64,000 nt of DNA from Victivallales bacterium (GCA_017535315.1 JAFXUD010000076.1:1-64000), one strand, 5' to 3'; positions 52,812-62,130 are shown, counted from the stretch's first letter. Made by a program: numbers and translations. Notes: generated by a model not told the origin, from the sequence alone.

Positions 52812-52821
52812 ACCCCCCGCC

Positions 52822-53739
52822 TTACATCTGTGCCTTGAAGAAGGCGACCGTCGCCTCCAACCCCTTGTCAAAGTCCGAGGTCGGCTTGAAGCCAGCCTTG
52901 CGTAATTTGTCGATGGCGGCTGACGAATGTTTCACATCTCCCGCACGCACAGGCTTATAGACAATTTCAGATTTGGAACCCAATATCGCGATGATTTTCT
53001 TCGCCAAATCGTTGATGGTGATGCGCCCGCCATACGCCACGTTGAAGACGCCTGTTTCAGGCGACTCCGTGGCAAAGAAGGCGTTGGCGGCGGCAATATC
53101 TTTCACGTAGATGAAGTCGCGCGTCTGCTCGCCGTCCCCGAAAATGGTGATGGGCTCGTTGCGCAGGGCCTTGGAGATGAAGATCGGGATGGCCGCCGCA
53201 TATTGGCTCTTCGGGTCTTGACGCGGGCCGAAGACATTGAAATAGCGCAGACAGGCGGTATTCAAACGCCCCTCCTTCGTGTAGATGCCGCAGTAATACT
53301 CGCCCGAGAGCTTTGTCTCCGCATAGGGGCTCTTCGGCTCGGGGAACATGTCCTCCCGCTTGGGGACGATGGGGTTGTCGCCGTAGATGGCCGCCGACGT
53401 GCTCAAAGTCATCTTCTTGACGCCCGCCTGGGCCGCCGCCTCCAGCACGTTCAGCGTGCCGATGGTGTTGATCTGGACGCACTCCACGGGCTTGCCCATG
53501 GATTCGGGCACGCTGATCATGGCCGCCAGATGGAAGACGTAGTCAACGCCCTCCATGGCGCGCTTGAGAATCTCCGTGTCCAACACGGAGCCTTCGATGA
53601 ACTCCACCTTGAAAGGCTCGATGTTACGCAGGAAGCCGCTGCGCAGGTTGTCCAGCACGCGCACCTCCGCCTTGCCTTGAAAATGCTCCACGATATGGCT
53701 TCCGATGAAGCCTGCGCCACCTGTTACAAGTACTCTCAT
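52822..53739 (-). CDS. NAD-dependent UDP-sugar epimerase (extended SDR)
   Basis: This 305-residue extended SDR of the UDP-glucose 4-epimerase/UDP-GlcNAc epimerase group has GGAGFIGSHIVEHF at 7-20, DYVFHLAAMISV, then STSAAIYGD and YAETKLSGEYYCG, carrying Ser, Tyr and Lys of the catalytic triad. RYFNVFGPRQDPKSQY and IFGDGEQTRDFIYVKD complete the signature. It probably interconverts nucleotide sugars for surface polysaccharide or for the enzymes downstream. AGGAG lies six bases before its ATG. It follows lysS by 15 bases. Confidence 0.9.
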   Translation of the reverse strand: MRVLVTGGAGFIGSHIVEHFQGKAEVRVLDNLRSGFLRNIEPFKVEFIEGSVLDTEILKRAMEGVDYVFHLAAMISVPESMGKPVECVQINTIGTLNVLEAAAQAGVKKMTLSTSAAIYGDNPIVPKREDMFPEPKSPYAETKLSGEYYCGIYTKEGRLNTACLRYFNVFGPRQDPKSQYAAAIPIFISKALRNEPITIFGDGEQTRDFIYVKDIAAANAFFATESPETGVFNVAYGGRITINDLAKKIIAILGSKSEIVYKPVRAGDVKHSSAAIDKLRKAGFKPTSDFDKGLEATVAFFKAQM

Positions 53740-53754
53740 ATTAGACTCCTAAAC

Positions 53755-55260
53755 TTATTTGTTTTCCAGTTTCATCTGCGGGAAGAGGATGACGTCGCGG
53801 ATGGAGGGGGCGCCTGTCAGCAGCATGACGATGCGGTCGATGCCCATGCCAAGGCCGCCCGTCGGGGGCATGCCATGTTCCAGAGCCGTGAGGAAGTCCT
53901 CGTCGATGCGGTTGACCTCGCCCTCGACGTCGCCACGCCCGATGAGCTGCTGGTCGAAGCGCGAACGCTGCTCAATGGGGTCGTTGAGCTCGGAGTACCC
54001 AGGGGAGATTTCCTGCCCGTTGATTTCCAGCTCATAGACATCCACCAGCTCGGGATTGTCCTCGCAGCGCTTGGCAAGCGGCACCAGGAATGCAGGAAGG
54101 CGCGTCACAAAGGTGGGCTGGATGAGCGTCTGCTCAATCACCTTGTCGTAGATTTCCTGCGTGATGTCCTTGTCCTCCAGCTCGTCGGGGATGCGGAGCT
54201 GAAGGGCACGCGCCTTCTCGCGCTTGACGGCTGTCGGCAGGCCAAACCAGTCGTCGCCCATCTTCTCCTTGATGAGGTCCATGTAGGGGGCCACGCGCCA
54301 GGGGCGCGTCAGGTTGATTTCCACGCCGTCCTCACGCTTGAAGACCAGGCTACCAAAGAGCTTCATCGCAACAGTGCAGACCATGTCCTCAATGAGTTCC
54401 ATCATGCCGCGGCAGTCAGAGTAGGCCTGGTAGATTTCAATGCTCGTGAACTCGGGATTGTGCTTGCGGTCCATTCCCTCGTTGCGGAAGTTGCGGCCAA
54501 TCTCATAGACCTTCTCGAAGCCGCCGACAACCAGTCGCTTCAGGTAAAGCTCTGTGGCAATGCGCAGGTACATCGTGGCATTCAGCGCATTGTAGTGTGT
54601 CGTGAAGGGGCACGCAGCCGCGCCGCCCGCCAAAGGCTGCATCATCGGGGTCTCAACTTCCATGAACCCCTTGCTGTCAAGATAGTTGCGAATCTCGGAG
54701 ACAATGCGGCTCCGCAGCACAAACGTCCTGCGCACCTCCTCGTTGGAGATGAGGTCCAGGTAGCGCTGGCGGTAGCGCTGCTCCATATCCACCAGGCCGT
54801 GGTATTTCTCGGGCAGCGGACGAATGGACTTCGAAAGCAGCTCGAACTTCTCTGCCCTCACGCTGACCTCCCCCGTACGCGTCTTGAACACGGAACCCTC
54901 CGCGCAGATAATGTCGCCCAAATCCAGCGCCTTGAACGCGGCATATTCGTCGTCGCCCACGACGTTCTTCTGGACGTAGAGCTGTATCCTGCCCTCCTGG
55001 TCCAGCAGGTGCGCAAACAGCGATTTGCCCATCAGACGGCACGAAACAAGGCGTCCCGCAACTTTCACATTGACAGGATGCTCCTCGTCAATATACGCCG
55101 CTTTGGCAACCGTGCTGCTGACAATACCATCCACGCGGTGTCCGTATGGATTCCCACCTTTCGCCTTTATCTCCTCGACCTTTTTCAGGCGCTGCGCCCG
55201 AATATCTTCCTTCTTGACGTTCTGCTCCTCTGGAGCCATCGCTGTCTGTTCGTCGCTCAT
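53755..55260 (-). CDS. lysS: lysyl-tRNA synthetase, class II
   Basis: This 501-residue class II synthetase charges tRNA-Lys. An N-terminal OB-fold anticodon-binding domain (about 55-160, VKVAGRLVSCRLMGKSLF) precedes the catalytic domain with motif 1 at SKGFMEVETPMMQPLAGGA, motif 2 at FRNEGMDRKHNPEFT and motif 3 at GGLGMGIDRIVMLLT. Length is normal. It is the first gene of a minus-strand run leading into the UDP-sugar epimerase 15 bases later. Its upstream spacer has a CTAGA array and no convincing promoter that I can name. Confidence 0.96.
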   Translation of the reverse strand: MSDEQTAMAPEEQNVKKEDIRAQRLKKVEEIKAKGGNPYGHRVDGIVSSTVAKAAYIDEEHPVNVKVAGRLVSCRLMGKSLFAHLLDQEGRIQLYVQKNVVGDDEYAAFKALDLGDIICAEGSVFKTRTGEVSVRAEKFELLSKSIRPLPEKYHGLVDMEQRYRQRYLDLISNEEVRRTFVLRSRIVSEIRNYLDSKGFMEVETPMMQPLAGGAAACPFTTHYNALNATMYLRIATELYLKRLVVGGFEKVYEIGRNFRNEGMDRKHNPEFTSIEIYQAYSDCRGMMELIEDMVCTVAMKLFGSLVFKREDGVEINLTRPWRVAPYMDLIKEKMGDDWFGLPTAVKREKARALQLRIPDELEDKDITQEIYDKVIEQTLIQPTFVTRLPAFLVPLAKRCEDNPELVDVYELEINGQEISPGYSELNDPIEQRSRFDQQLIGRGDVEGEVNRIDEDFLTALEHGMPPTGGLGMGIDRIVMLLTGAPSIRDVILFPQMKLENK

Positions 55261-55284
55261 GTTCTGTTCCTCATACGTTTCTAC

Positions 55285-55558
55285 TATCTAGATGCTCTAG
55301 ATATTCTAGATTGCCTACGGGCTAGGTTTTCTTCCAGGGGATAGTCCACAAGAAAACAAATACCCAAATAATATAATTTAACGTAAAGTGTCAAAAATAC
55401 CATTATACAAGGAAGAAAAAGACGTTCTGTACCCATTTATACGATGGGCAAGGGTAACGACGACGGCTCATCGTCGGAAAAATGCTGCGCACCCCCAGCG
55501 CAAATGAAAAGCCACAGAAAAGGAGTGGTGATGACGGCTCGTTAAGAATCCTAACTAA
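55285..55558. repeat. CTAGA cluster and featureless spacer
   Basis: TCTAGATGCTCTAGA followed by TATTCTAGATTGCC (55285-55315) resembles the nine-base array at 45748. The rest of the 378-base spacer holds a small CGACGA/TCGTCG hairpin near 55455 and no gene. Confidence 0.55.
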
Positions 55559-55632
55559 AAAGGGACGGGAAAGACAGGAGGAACGGGAGAGACAGCCCTA
55601 TTTAGGTCTTTTTGCTCCGTCGCTCCCGTCCC
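55559..55632 (-). terminator. possible long-loop terminator
   Basis: On the minus strand GGGACGGGA is complementary to TCCCGTCCC, with about 53 bases between them and TTTTT after the second arm. It lies just past the stop of the metallophosphoesterase gene. The long loop makes the termination role uncertain. Confidence 0.45.
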
Positions 55633-55638
55633 ATAAAG

Positions 55639-56493
55639 TTACATGATATTGAGGAAAACGTATTCCCTAGGACAACAGATGCGTCGATGAAATAATCCGA
55701 AGCCCGATTCGCCCACACCTGAGGCTGTGAGGCAGAGGATGCCGTCACGGCGTTGCTGGAGGCCATGGACGAACTGGCGGCCATAGTACGAAGAGGTGTA
55801 GATTGGACCGAAAAACGGCAGACAAAGCTGCCCACCATGGGTGTGCCCGCATAGAACCAAGTCACCAACAAAGGTCTCGTCTGATGCGTCCGCCACGGCA
55901 TCGGGATTGTGGGAGAAGGAGATGACAGGACGCGGGTCATCATGAAGAGGCGTCCAGTCAGGGGAACCATAACGCCTGTCATCAACGCCATAGAAAAGCA
56001 GGTTTCCTCCATCGTGCGACTGGTTGCACAGCAAATCGAAATCCGCCTTTGCATATACCTCTTTCCAGTCTTTCCTGCCAAGCCAGAAAACAGGGGATTC
56101 TCGGTTGCCCAATACGGCCAGTTTCCCACGTTTTGCCTTCAGGCGGGATAACCACTCCAAAGCTCCATCCACGGAATCCATATAGACGCTCAAGTCACCA
56201 CCGAAAACAATCCAGTCTGCCTCCAAGAGATTGATGCTTTCGGAGAGCGTTTCATACTCCTTGGCCATCTTGCCGTTCCAGTGCAAATCGGAGAAGAAAA
56301 CAAGGCTGCATTCGCCTTCCATCCGCTTGCGGGTTGCCACAACCTCCATATCCACGCGGGGAAATTGCGGACAATCTCTGCAAAAAGCCATTTTCACGTC
56401 GAAGCGAGCATCTGGGCGCGGCCAGGGTTGCCAACTGTCATTGTGCAGCCTGGCTTTTGTGAGATGTCTTTTGCGTAACTTGAAGGAAGTCAT
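55639..56493 (-). CDS. metallophosphoesterase, YkuE/LpxG-like
   Basis: This 284-residue calcineurin-like phosphoesterase has SDLHWNGKM (metal ligands D and H), IVFGGDLSVY, LAVLGNRESPVFW, ISFSHNPDA and CGHTHGGQLCLPFFG. The layout resembles YkuE and the LpxG type of UDP-diacylglucosamine hydrolases used by some PVC bacteria for lipid A. The usual GNHE/GNHD motif is GNRE here, losing the catalytic His but keeping the metal-binding Asn. The ATG at 56493 overlaps the TrmH-like stop by four bases (ATGA), indicating coupling. Substrate uncertain. Confidence 0.82.
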   Translation of the reverse strand: MTSFKLRKRHLTKARLHNDSWQPWPRPDARFDVKMAFCRDCPQFPRVDMEVVATRKRMEGECSLVFFSDLHWNGKMAKEYETLSESINLLEADWIVFGGDLSVYMDSVDGALEWLSRLKAKRGKLAVLGNRESPVFWLGRKDWKEVYAKADFDLLCNQSHDGGNLLFYGVDDRRYGSPDWTPLHDDPRPVISFSHNPDAVADASDETFVGDLVLCGHTHGGQLCLPFFGPIYTSSYYGRQFVHGLQQRRDGILCLTASGVGESGFGLFHRRICCPREYVFLNIM

Positions 56494-57029
56494 TGACTCC
56501 CCCCCTCTCCGCCGAACTGGTGCCAGTATCGGCGCACGCATTCAAACAAAATCACGGCTCCGCAGTTTCCAACATTGATGCTGTTTTTCATGCCGATGGC
56601 GGGTAGTTTCACAAATCCATCACACAGCTTTAACGCCTCTTCGGAGATGCCAAGCGCCTCGTTCCCCATGACGAATGCGCAGGGGAATCGCATCTCAGCA
56701 TCCCAGTACATGGCGGCACCTTCCACCGTATCGACACCATAGACGGTGAAGCCGCGCTCCTTCATGGCAGCAATAGCGTCGGTGGTCTGCTCAAAGTGCT
56801 CGCAAGGCACCGTCTCATCGCAGCCGCGCGCGGTCTTCTGGAGCTTGATGTGAGGCGGCGTCGCCGTATAGCCACAGGTGACGATACCCATGGCGCGCGT
56901 CGCCTCCGCCGCACGAAAAAGATTGCCGACATTGTAGGCACTGCGCAGATTGTCCAGTATCAGCACGACTGGCATCCAGCCAGGCTGTTCGACGGACTCC
57001 CTATCCCCTAGGCGCACCTTGAATTCCAT
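56490..57029 (-). CDS. TrmH-family (SPOUT) RNA methyltransferase
   Basis: This 179-residue knot-fold methyltransferase uses S-adenosylmethionine to methylate a ribose 2'-OH of tRNA or rRNA. Motif 1 is NVGNLFRAAEATRAMGI with its Asn and Arg, motif 2 is FVMGNEALGISEE, and motif 3 is LPAIGMKNSINVGNCGAVILFE. It is shorter than TrmL or RlmB, lacking an N-terminal RNA-binding extension. The ATG at 57029 follows AGGAG by five bases and lies only two bases before the DEAD-box stop. Translation is thus coupled on both sides, to the helicase and to the phosphoesterase. Confidence 0.88.
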   Translation of the reverse strand: MEFKVRLGDRESVEQPGWMPVVLILDNLRSAYNVGNLFRAAEATRAMGIVTCGYTATPPHIKLQKTARGCDETVPCEHFEQTTDAIAAMKERGFTVYGVDTVEGAAMYWDAEMRFPCAFVMGNEALGISEEALKLCDGFVKLPAIGMKNSINVGNCGAVILFECVRRYWHQFGGEGGSQ

Positions 57030-57030
57030 T

Positions 57031-58695
57031 TCATCTCCTGGGGCCGCTGCGGCGAATACGCGGTCCGCTAGGCCGCCTGGAGAAACCAGAGCGCCCGTAG
57101 GAGGAGTGGCTGTCGGAATCGTGGCGGTGGCTACCGCTGGAGCGTGCAGTGCCCAGATTGCGCAGATTCGGTGGCATCTCAAGCATATCGTCCGAAGGCT
57201 GCGTAATCGGAAGCGGACGCTCAATGACCTTCTCGATTTCAGGGATGACAAAGGCGCAGTCTTCGTCTGCAAAGCTGATGGCGCGTCCTCTGTGGCCTGC
57301 GCGGGCAGTCCTGCCGACGCGATGCACATAGTCCTCCGCCTCGTAAGGCAGGTCGTAGTTGATGACGTGCGTCACATCGTCAACATGGATGCCGCGCCCA
57401 GCAACATCCGTAGCCACGATTATTTTGACCTTGCCATCCTTGAAGTCATCTAGGATGCGGAGGCGTTTTTTCTGCTCGACATCGCCTGTGAGCATCTCGC
57501 ACTGGACGCCGCAGCGTGTAAGCAGGGCATGCAGGGACTCCACGTCCCTCTTGCGATTGCGGAAAATAAGGACGCGGTGGCAGTCTTCGTGCTTGAAAAG
57601 CCAGAGCATGATGGCCATCTTTTCCTCGGTCGTTGCCGCATAGACCGTTTCATCGATGCCCTCGGCTAGAATGTGTTCAGGCTCGATTTCAACCACCACT
57701 GGATTAGGTCGCATCCAGCGGGAGGCAAGGGTCATAATTTCACGCGTGAGGGTTGCGCTAAAAAGCATGGTCTGGCGTTTCTCCGCCTGGGGAAGGTAGG
57801 CCATAATGCGCTTGACATCAGGGATGAACCCCATGTCCAGCATGCGGTCCGCCTCGTCAATGACAGCGATGGCGACCTTACCCAAATCGACGGCGTGCTT
57901 TTGCATGTAGTCGATCAGACGACCAGGCGTGGCGACAACCAAATCGACACCATGCGAAAGAGCCGAAAGTTGTTTGTCATAATCCATCCCGCCGTACACG
58001 GCGACCGTGCTGAAGTCGGGGCAATAGGCACTGATGTTCGCCGCATCGGTGGCAATCTGAATCGCCAGTTCACGCGTGGGCGCGAGAATGACGGCCATCG
58101 GCTGCCACGGATCGCGGTCCTCCTTGTTGGTATTTAGGAAATGCTGCAAGACCGTGATAAGGAAGGCGGCTGTCTTTCCCGTGCCAGTCTGTGCCTTGCC
58201 AGCCAAATCCTTGCCCTGAAGGGAATGCGGGAGCGCCTGTGCCTGGATGGGGGAGCAGCAACGAAACCCCAAGTCCTCCAGCAGGGCGCGCAAAATGCGG
58301 TTGTCCAAACCTAACTCTTGGAAGAAGTGGTCGTCATCCGCCTTACGGACAGGCTCGGGGGGAATCCAGCCCTCCATTGACTTCGACAATGAGACATCGC
58401 CGTTAGCTCCTGCTGGCGTTGCCTTCTTGGGGGGACGCGCACCCTGCTTCTGCTGGCCTGGGGTAGCACGACGCGACGACAAGCCATCATCGTTACTCCC
58501 TGCCTGCTCATGTCTAGCACGCCGCGAAGATAAGCCGTTGTCGTTACTTACGGGACGTTTTTTGGAACGTCTTTTTGCTTCCTGTTCTGGCAGATAGACG
58601 GAGTTTTGCGCCTGGGGCTGCTCCTCGGTGATTTCATCAGAGCGGCCAAATATCTGGCTGAACCAATTTGCTATCTTTGAAAATATACCCGACAA
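57031..58695 (-). CDS. DEAD-box RNA helicase (RhlE-like)
   Basis: This 554-residue helicase starts at TTG 58695, with AGGAG nine bases upstream. The N-terminal 110 residues are basic and low-complexity, with two degenerate copies of a ten-residue unit (NDNGLSSRRA, NDDGLSSRRA). The core has the Q motif CCSPIQAQALP, AQTGTGKT, ATPGRLIDYM, VIDEADRMLDMGF, FSATLTREIM and HRVGRTARAGHRGR. A short Arg/Ser-rich tail ends the protein. It remodels structured RNA in the cold or during ribosome assembly. It shares a transcript with the TrmH-like gene. Confidence 0.92.
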   Translation of the reverse strand: MSGIFSKIANWFSQIFGRSDEITEEQPQAQNSVYLPEQEAKRRSKKRPVSNDNGLSSRRARHEQAGSNDDGLSSRRATPGQQKQGARPPKKATPAGANGDVSLSKSMEGWIPPEPVRKADDDHFFQELGLDNRILRALLEDLGFRCCSPIQAQALPHSLQGKDLAGKAQTGTGKTAAFLITVLQHFLNTNKEDRDPWQPMAVILAPTRELAIQIATDAANISAYCPDFSTVAVYGGMDYDKQLSALSHGVDLVVATPGRLIDYMQKHAVDLGKVAIAVIDEADRMLDMGFIPDVKRIMAYLPQAEKRQTMLFSATLTREIMTLASRWMRPNPVVVEIEPEHILAEGIDETVYAATTEEKMAIMLWLFKHEDCHRVLIFRNRKRDVESLHALLTRCGVQCEMLTGDVEQKKRLRILDDFKDGKVKIIVATDVAGRGIHVDDVTHVINYDLPYEAEDYVHRVGRTARAGHRGRAISFADEDCAFVIPEIEKVIERPLPITQPSDDMLEMPPNLRNLGTARSSGSHRHDSDSHSSYGRSGFSRRPSGPRIRRSGPRR

Positions 58696-58741
58696 AATAC
58701 AATTCTCCTATGGGTTTCTGCTGAAAGCAAAACCTCGAAAG

Positions 58742-59932
58742 TTATGCTTTCGCAGCTCTCTTGAAGCCCTCTGCCGAGAGGTCGATGAACTTTTCATCGA
58801 CACAGAGCGCGATACGGAAATAGCCTGGAAAGCCAAAACCGCTGCCTGGGACGACCAGAATGCGTTCTTCCGCAAGTTTATTGACAAAATCGATGTCGTT
58901 CATGCCATTCGGTGCCTTCGGGAAGAAGTAGAATGTACCCGCTGGCATGGTGAACTCGATGTTGGCGGCGGTGAGAACAGCCGCCATCTTCTTGCGGCGC
59001 GAGATGTAGGCAGAGGGGTCGGCCTGGGTGCCAAGCGCAGCCAACATCAAACGCTGGCCCAGGCATGGCGCGTTCACGAAGCCGAGGATGCGGTTGGTCA
59101 TCGTGACGCCCGCCACCAGCGCAGATCCTTCGGGCATGGCAGGATTCACGGCAATATAGCCGACGCGCTCGCCCGCCAAAGCCAGGTTCTTGGAGAAGGA
59201 GCCGACGATGACCGTGTAGGTGTAGAGCGGCATGACAGGCGGCACCACTGCGCCGTCAAAGGCGAGGAAGCGGTAGGGCTCGTCGGAGATAAGCAGGATG
59301 GGACGCCCGTACTTGGCCGTTGCCTTGTCAAGGATTTTGCCCAGAGCCTGCAACTCATCGGCAGTGTAGATGACACCGCTGGGGTTGTTGGGGTTGTTGA
59401 TAATGACGGCACGCGTCTTCTCGGTGATGGCCGCCTCGAAGGCCTGCAAATCCAGATGGAAGCCATTTTCGGGGATGGATGGCACCGACTTCAGAACACC
59501 ACCGAAGTTACTCGTGTAGAAGCCATACTCCACAAAGTAAGGAGCTGGGCAGAGCACCTCTTCGCCAGGGGTTAGAATGGCACGGAACAGACAGTTGAGG
59601 CCGCCTGCGGCGCCGCAGGTGATGACCAGGTTTTCCGCCTTGAAGGTTACACCCTGCTCTTTCGAGAGGTAGTTTGCCAGGCCCGCGCGGACATCCGCGT
59701 AGCCTGCATTGGGCATGTAGCCCATCCCCGCTGGGCAGTTGACTTGTTCGGGCAGTGCACGCAAGGCATCGACAATGGAGGCGGGCGGAACCAAATCGGG
59801 ATTGCCGAGGCTGAAGTCGCAGACATTGTCCGCACCGTACTTCTTCTTCAGCTCAATGCCTGCTTCAAACATTTTGCGAATCCAGGAGGAGCTCTTCTGG
59901 AACGATTCAATTTGCGATGAAATGATTTGCAT
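58742..59932 (-). CDS. PLP-dependent aminotransferase (class I/II)
   Basis: This 396-residue fold-type I aminotransferase has GNPDLVPP, GAAGGLNCLF, IINNPNNPSGV and ISDEPYRFLAF. SFSKNLALAGERVGYIA carries the Schiff-base Lys, and RIALCVDEKFI near the end carries the substrate-binding Arg. It is most like aspartate/alanine-type aminotransferases, but the amino donor cannot be specified. AAGGAA lies five bases upstream of its ATG. It starts 114 bases past the metG stop and ends 46 bases before the helicase gene. Confidence 0.9.
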   Translation of the reverse strand: MQIISSQIESFQKSSSWIRKMFEAGIELKKKYGADNVCDFSLGNPDLVPPASIVDALRALPEQVNCPAGMGYMPNAGYADVRAGLANYLSKEQGVTFKAENLVITCGAAGGLNCLFRAILTPGEEVLCPAPYFVEYGFYTSNFGGVLKSVPSIPENGFHLDLQAFEAAITEKTRAVIINNPNNPSGVIYTADELQALGKILDKATAKYGRPILLISDEPYRFLAFDGAVVPPVMPLYTYTVIVGSFSKNLALAGERVGYIAVNPAMPEGSALVAGVTMTNRILGFVNAPCLGQRLMLAALGTQADPSAYISRRKKMAAVLTAANIEFTMPAGTFYFFPKAPNGMNDIDFVNKLAEERILVVPGSGFGFPGYFRIALCVDEKFIDLSAEGFKRAAKA

Positions 59933-59964
59933 AGTTGTTCCTTGTAAGGTTATTGCGAATCAGG

Positions 59965-60049
59965 AACTAGGGATTAGAGATTAGGGATTAGGGGCTAGTA
60001 AGACTATCCTCCTTATCCCTAGCCCCTATTTCCTAGCCCCTAGTCCCTA
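59965..60049. repeat. GGATTAG/GGGCTAG array and its inverse
   Basis: A run of 7-8-base units reading TAGGGATTAG then AGGGGCTAG (59965-59999) is matched by the complementary style CCCTAGCCCCTA (60016-60049), so the two halves could pair. It ends at the metG stop. Related arrays are at 33160 and 34230. Confidence 0.7.
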
Positions 60050-61978
60050 TCCGATGGTTGCACCAGAGGGGAGATCACCGTCGATGGTGACGAGACGGAG
60101 GGTGTTGCCCGCCTTGGCTGCAAGGAGCATGCCGTTGGACTCGACACCACGAAGTGTAGCAGGTTTCAGATTGGCGATGACGACAATGGTCTTGCCAATC
60201 AACTCTTCTGGCTTGTACCACTGGGCAATGCCTGAGACAATCTGGCGCTGCTCGTCACCCAGCTTCAGCTGGAGCTTGAGCAACTTGGTTGTCTCGGGAA
60301 CGGGCTCAGCGGCGATGACCTCAGCAGTCTTCAGCTGGACTTTACCCACATCTTCGATGGTGCAAGGAGGCATCTCGACAGGAGCAACCTCCTTTTTCGC
60401 CTTCTTGGCTGGCGGCGGCAGACTCTCCGTTGGCGGCTCCTCGTATTTGACCTTGACGAAAAGCGGCGGCGGGACGGTTGTCTTCGCACCGACTTTCAGG
60501 CCAAACCAGTTCTGGAGGCGTGCATAGTCTGGCGCGATGGCCTCTTCGGCAATGCCCAGCGCACGACGGATTTCCGTCATCTTGGTGGGCATCACGGGGT
60601 AGAGGAGACCAGAAACCAGTCGCAGGCACTCCAAGGAGTTGCGGATGACAAGGGCCAATTCCTCCTTTTTGCCCTCCTTGGCAAGTACCCAGGGCTGCTG
60701 GTCAGTCCAGTACTTGTTGGCCTCGCGGACGGCATTCATGATGGTCGCCAGAGCTGTATCCAGCTTCATGTTGTCGATGTTGACAGGGGTGGTATCGACG
60801 GCTTCCTTGCAGAGCTTCCTGAGCGTTGCAGAGGCTTCATCCTCGTCAATCGTGACTTCTGGGACAAAGCCACCATTGAAGCGGTCAAGCATCGTAAGAG
60901 CCCTGGAGACCAGGTTGCCCAGGTCGTTGGCCAGCTCCGCATTGTAGCGGGTGTTGAAGAGTTTCTCCGTGAAGTTGGCGTCCTGTCCGAGGCTCATGGC
61001 GGCGATGAGGTAGTAGCGGAAAGCATCGACCCCATACTTGTCGATCATGTCCATCGGGTTGATGACGTTGCCTAGGGACTTGCTCATCTTCTCGTCGTTG
61101 GTAAGCCACCAGCCGTGCGCGAAAATGGTCTGGGGCAACTCGACGCCCATCCCCATAAGCATCGTCGGCCAATAGACGGAGTGCGTGGTGAGGATGTCCT
61201 TGCCAATCAGGTGGTAGTTTACAGGCCACCACTTCTTGAACGTCTCGTCGTCGGAGAGATAGCCGACAGCACTGATGTAGTTGACCAGCGCATCGAACCA
61301 GACGTAGGTGACGTAGTCCTTGTCAAAGGGAAGCTCGATTCCCCAGGAAAGGCGGCGTTTCGGGCGGGATATGCAGAGATCTTCTAGTTTGCCCTTGCGC
61401 AGGAAGCCAAGGGTCTCGTTGCGGAAGTGGTCAGGCTGGATAAACTTCGGATGATCCTCAATGTACTTGATGAGCTGCTCTTGGTAGTTGCCCATCCTGA
61501 AGTTGTAGCTGCTCTCCTCGATTTCCTCGACCATGCGCCCGCATTCAGGGCAGCGTCCATTCTTCAGGTCCTTTTCGGTGAAGAAGCGTTCGTCGCCGAC
61601 ACAATACCATCCCTTGTAGGATGTCTTGTAGATGAGTCCCTTGTCATAGAGGTCCTGCAAGGCCTTCTGGACAACAGTGATATGCCGTTGCTGGGTAGTG
61701 CGGATGAAATCATCATTGGTGATGCCCAGCCGCTCCCAGAGCCGCTGGAAATGAACAACGGTCTGATCGCAGTGCTCAATGGGTGTGATGCCGTGCTTGG
61801 CGGCAGCGTTCTGCACCTTCTGCCCGTGCTCATCCGTCCCTGTCAGGAAGTGCGTGGGCACCCCAAGCAGGCGATGAAAACGTGCAAGCACGTCCGCGAG
61901 AATGGTGGTATAGGCATGCCCAATATGGGGCTTGTCGTTCACATAGTAGATGGGTGTGGTGATATAAAATGATTTCAT
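60047..61978 (-). CDS. metG: methionyl-tRNA synthetase with tRNA-binding domain
   Basis: This 643-residue class I synthetase charges tRNA-Met. The HIGH-type motif is YVNDKPHIGHAYTT at about 13-26. Zinc-region residues follow in GRCPECGRM, with only one CxxC clearly seen. KMSKS is present as EKMSKSLGN. A C-terminal EMAPII/Trbp111-type domain (about 545-643, VQLKTAEVIAAEPV, then QRQIVSGIAQWY) allows dimerisation and tRNA binding. The linker between them is Pro/Lys-rich. Length is normal for the two-domain form. Confidence 0.95.
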   Translation of the reverse strand: MKSFYITTPIYYVNDKPHIGHAYTTILADVLARFHRLLGVPTHFLTGTDEHGQKVQNAAAKHGITPIEHCDQTVVHFQRLWERLGITNDDFIRTTQQRHITVVQKALQDLYDKGLIYKTSYKGWYCVGDERFFTEKDLKNGRCPECGRMVEEIEESSYNFRMGNYQEQLIKYIEDHPKFIQPDHFRNETLGFLRKGKLEDLCISRPKRRLSWGIELPFDKDYVTYVWFDALVNYISAVGYLSDDETFKKWWPVNYHLIGKDILTTHSVYWPTMLMGMGVELPQTIFAHGWWLTNDEKMSKSLGNVINPMDMIDKYGVDAFRYYLIAAMSLGQDANFTEKLFNTRYNAELANDLGNLVSRALTMLDRFNGGFVPEVTIDEDEASATLRKLCKEAVDTTPVNIDNMKLDTALATIMNAVREANKYWTDQQPWVLAKEGKKEELALVIRNSLECLRLVSGLLYPVMPTKMTEIRRALGIAEEAIAPDYARLQNWFGLKVGAKTTVPPPLFVKVKYEEPPTESLPPPAKKAKKEVAPVEMPPCTIEDVGKVQLKTAEVIAAEPVPETTKLLKLQLKLGDEQRQIVSGIAQWYKPEELIGKTIVVIANLKPATLRGVESNGMLLAAKAGNTLRLVTIDGDLPSGATIG

Positions 61979-62003
61979 AACTTTTCCTGTTGTTTGATGA
62001 ATT

Positions 62004-62060
62004 TAGAATCTCTAGAAGCTCTAAAATGGATTATGGCCCCCAGGCTACGGTAGCCTGGGG
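62004..62060. repeat. CTAGA run and REP-like hairpin
   Basis: TAGAATCTCTAGAAGCTCTA is of the CTAGA type. It is followed by the perfect ten-base stem CCCCAGGCTA / TAGCCTGGGG with a three-base loop (62038-62060), in the spacer upstream of metG. Confidence 0.65.
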
Positions 62061-62130
62061 TAACGCATTCGACATAAGTGCCCTATTATCGTAAGAAAAT
62101 TGTTCTTCATATTTTGTATGGTTACAAACA

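Noticed and set aside
52927-55344. 805-residue open frame opposite lysS and the epimerase
   Set aside because: It is a shadow of two firmly identified genes, with His/Val/Leu-rich nonsense composition.
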